Assembly (NCBI RefSeq): GCF_900182735.1
Contig: NZ_FXTU01000002.1
Span: 186,001-250,000 of the forward strand
Reading direction: 5' to 3'
Source: Laceyella tengchongensis
Lineage (GTDB): Bacteria > Bacillota > Bacilli > Thermoactinomycetales > Thermoactinomycetaceae
Length of the DNA stretch: 64,000 bases
Position 1 is the stretch's first letter, and every line of letters begins with the position of its first letter. Position numbers and translations under genes: made by a program. Under the pieces are notes generated by a model. That model saw only the letters and a program-made list of their open reading frames with translations, searched no databases and was not told the origin of the DNA. Shown here in pieces: positions 61,871-64,000 of the stretch.

Positions 61871-62971
61871 TCATCTGTTTGAAAACCGGGACAAATTCAG
61901 CAAAATCCCGACGGCCGCCAACGTCAATGTCAGCGATGACCCCCCGTAACTCAAAAACGGCAAAGTGATGCCGGTCACGGGAAAGGCTCCTGATACCACT
62001 CCGATGTTTATTACCGCTTGAATCATAATCATCGCCGTAATCCCCATCGCAACCAAACTGGAAAACAGATCAGGTGATGTAATGGCCACGCGCACGCCGC
62101 GCCACACGATGATAGCAAACAACAAGATCACTGTTGCGGCGCCAATAAACCCCAGCTCTTCCGCCAAAATTGAAAAAATGAAATCAGTATGCGGCTCCGG
62201 GAGATAAAGGTGCTTCTGTTTGCTCATTCCCAATCCCAATCCGAGCAATCCCCCCGGCCCGATCGCATACAGCGATTGAATTAATTGATAGCCCGCACCC
62301 AGCGGATCTTCCCAGGGATTGAGAAATGCCACAATCCGTTGGATTCGATAAGGAGCGGCCAGCACGAGGCCTACGAAACCCACAATCCCCAACAGCATAA
62401 AGCCCACCAGGTGTTTCATTCGCGCCCCAGCCGTAAAGATCAGGACGAGACCCGTCCCCATCAGGACAGTTCCCGTCCCCAAATCCGGTTGTAGCATAAT
62501 GGCTCCGAAGGCCAGCCCCAGCAAAGTCAGCCCAGGCACAAATCCTTTGGCAAACGATGCTATGGGGAATCCGGGTTTTGCGTACATCCTTGACAAATAG
62601 GCGATCATCGCCAATTTCATAAACTCCGAAGGTTGGATGCTAAACGCCCCGATCCCCAGCCAGCTGCGCGCTCCGTTGCGCAAGATGCCGACACCCGGAA
62701 TCAATACGACAATCAATAAAACAAAACATATAATAAGGCCGGGTTTTGACCACTCATAAAACTTCTGCGGATCCAGCCGAGAAATCCATAACATCGCGAA
62801 AACGCCCAACGCGGCAAACAGAAATTGCCGTTTGGCAAAATAAAAGGCATCTCCGTATTTGTGATAAGCAAATGCAGCGCTCGCGCTGTAAACCATCAGG
62901 ACACCGATGGATAATAAGAGCAAGATCGCGACTACAATCACATAATCGGGAGAAGTCCGTACATTTTTCAT
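61871..62971 (-). CDS. spoVE: SEDS-family glycosyltransferase, SpoVE/FtsW type
   Basis: 366 residues from the ATG at 62971, the same length as B. subtilis SpoVE; a GTG at 62983 is also possible. Ten membrane helices. MVYSASAAFAYHKYGDAF, then NGARSWLGIGAFSIQPSEFMK, LQPDLGTGTVLMG and PVTGITLPFLSYGGSS are the SEDS core, with the catalytic Asp expected in the loop near EPHTDFIF. Polymerises lipid II with a class B PBP. Location between murD and murG matches spoVE; it could also be the vegetative ftsW if no second copy exists. Confidence 0.9.
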   Translation of the reverse strand: MKNVRTSPDYVIVVAILLLLSIGVLMVYSASAAFAYHKYGDAFYFAKRQFLFAALGVFAMLWISRLDPQKFYEWSKPGLIICFVLLIVVLIPGVGILRNGARSWLGIGAFSIQPSEFMKLAMIAYLSRMYAKPGFPIASFAKGFVPGLTLLGLAFGAIMLQPDLGTGTVLMGTGLVLIFTAGARMKHLVGFMLLGIVGFVGLVLAAPYRIQRIVAFLNPWEDPLGAGYQLIQSLYAIGPGGLLGLGLGMSKQKHLYLPEPHTDFIFSILAEELGFIGAATVILLFAIIVWRGVRVAITSPDLFSSLVAMGITAMIMIQAVINIGVVSGAFPVTGITLPFLSYGGSSLTLTLAAVGILLNLSRFSNR

Positions 62972-63007
62972 GGGCGTTTTCACCTCTTACAGATTTGGGC
63001 AAGCTTC

Positions 63008-64000
63008 TTATACTTGAAGCCTATGCACGGCTTGTTTAAATATGCTACCCCGCTCTTCAAAAGAGGTGTATTGATCCCAGCTGGCGCAAGCCGGCGACAA
63101 AAGCACCACATCCCCGTCTTGAGCCAGACCAGCGGCCCTGTTCACCGCTTCTTCCAAATCATCGACCACCTGCACGGCTGGTACCCCGGCATCGCGTCCA
63201 CGTTCAGCCAAAATCGACTTGGATTGCCCATAAGTGATGACAGCTTTAGCGCGGCCACGTAACACCGGAACCAGCTCTTTGAAATCAACACCGCGATCCA
63301 AACCCCCGCCGATCCACACGACCGGCTCTGTGAAAGCCTCTAGCGCTTTGATGGCCGCCTGGGCGTTGGTCGCTTTAGAGTCGTTGTAATAACGTACACC
63401 GTTGATGGTCGCCACATATTCCAGCCGATGCTCCACGCCGTGAAACTCGCGCAACGTTTGCGCCACCGCATCAAGCCTGGCCCCAGCGGCCAGTGTGATC
63501 GCAGTAGCTGCCAACGCGTTTTCCAAATTGAAATCGCCATGTAGCGCAACTTCATCCACAGGCAAGATCGCCTGCGTCTGACCGCCATTAATCACGTAGA
63601 TTACACCATCTTGTGCATAAACCCCCTGCTCCACCGGGACGGTGCGGCTAAACCACCAGATATCGCTGGAAATCGTCTTCGCCACTTCCCGGCAAACCGG
63701 TGAATCGGCGTTTAAAACAGCAATGTCTCCGGCCTCTTGGTTGGCAAAAATCTTACGCTTCGACGCCACATAATCTTCCATGGTTTCGTGATAATCGAGG
63801 TGGGCAGGAAATACGTTTAACAAAGCCGCAATACGTGGGCGAAATTGTTCGGTCCCCTTCAATTGGAAACTGCTCAATTCGGCGACCAACCATTCGTCGC
63901 TCGTCACCCGTTCCACCACATCGGCCAACGCTTGTCCAATGTTGCCGGCTACTGTGCACTTCACTTGGGAGCGCGTCAAGATCTGCCCTACCAACGACGT
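63008..64000 (-). CDS. murD: UDP-N-acetylmuramoylalanine-D-glutamate ligase (5' end beyond window)
   Basis: Partial; 330 codons visible, the N-terminal UDP-binding domain and most of the P-loop lie beyond the right edge. The frame stays open to base 64000 (TSLVGQILT, just after the ATP loop). Mur ligase central and C-terminal domains: LSSFQL, NVFPAHLDYHETMEDY, GVEHRLEYVATINGVRYYNDSKATN and LLSPACASWDQY. Adds D-Glu to UDP-MurNAc-L-Ala. Precedes spoVE by 36 bases. Confidence 0.97.
   Translation of the reverse strand, partial: TSLVGQILTRSQVKCTVAGNIGQALADVVERVTSDEWLVAELSSFQLKGTEQFRPRIAALLNVFPAHLDYHETMEDYVASKRKIFANQEAGDIAVLNADSPVCREVAKTISSDIWWFSRTVPVEQGVYAQDGVIYVINGGQTQAILPVDEVALHGDFNLENALAATAITLAAGARLDAVAQTLREFHGVEHRLEYVATINGVRYYNDSKATNAQAAIKALEAFTEPVVWIGGGLDRGVDFKELVPVLRGRAKAVITYGQSKSILAERGRDAGVPAVQVVDDLEEAVNRAAGLAQDGDVVLLSPACASWDQYTSFEERGSIFKQAVHRLQV

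Overview
The window looks like the core chromosome of an endospore-forming Gram-positive bacterium (Firmicutes, class Bacilli) with moderate GC. Evidence: a gerA-type germination operon, spoIIGA-sigE-sigG, spoVE, remA, divIVA-sepF-ylm genes, a T-box in front of ileS, PyrR attenuators, strong AGGAGG-type ribosome sites and frequent TTG starts. Gene content and order suggest a Thermoactinomycetaceae-like organism, but that placement is inference. No rRNA, tRNA, CRISPR array, intact transposase or prophage was seen.

Layout. (1) 1-3,760: gerA-type germination genes (the second is cut by the window edge), a small orphan membrane protein and a pirin. (2) 3,783-12,583, minus strand: housekeeping block in the B. 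subtilis order, read yicC-remA-gmk-rpoZ-coaBC-priA-def-fmt-rsmB. (3) 12,777-29,997: mixed accessory and metabolic region with a MurJ/SpoVB-type flippase, a small heat-shock protein behind a sigma-G-like promoter, an APC permease, an M42 aminopeptidase, a ROK repressor, pgi, acetyltransferases, an LppM-like lipoprotein, dapF, a calcium-type P-ATPase, rqcH, and an sdpR-sdpI pair whose sdpI is frameshifted. Mobile-element-like scars lie near 21.85-22.2 kb. (4) 30,027-40,006, minus strand: pyrimidine operon pyrR-pyrP-pyrB-pyrC-carA-carB-pyrF-pyrE with two PyrR-type attenuators but no pyrK or pyrD. (5) 40,206-49,990: rluD, lspA, a ylyA/yteA-type gene, an inserted permease, ileS with its T-box, a long divIVA, and ylmH-ylmG-sepF. 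(6) 50,012-54,582: ylmE, pgeF, ylmC, sigG, sigE, spoIIGA. (7) 54,929-64,000: division and cell-wall cluster, read murD-spoVE-murG-murB-murA-divIB-ftsA-ftsZ.

How they work together. Regions 5 to 7 join peptidoglycan precursor synthesis, Z-ring assembly and the compartment-specific sigma factors of sporulation. The sigG leader is the most informative regulatory element. A 12-bp hairpin would bury its ribosome site in transcripts reading through from sigE, while a sigma-F/G-like promoter starts inside the hairpin loop and would release it. The small heat-shock gene has the same class of promoter, which suggests forespore expression. RqcH and YlmH, both linked to ribosome quality control, lie in the same window. 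Synteny with B. subtilis breaks beyond rsmB (gerA and pirin instead of rlmN/prkC) and between rqcH and the pyr operon.
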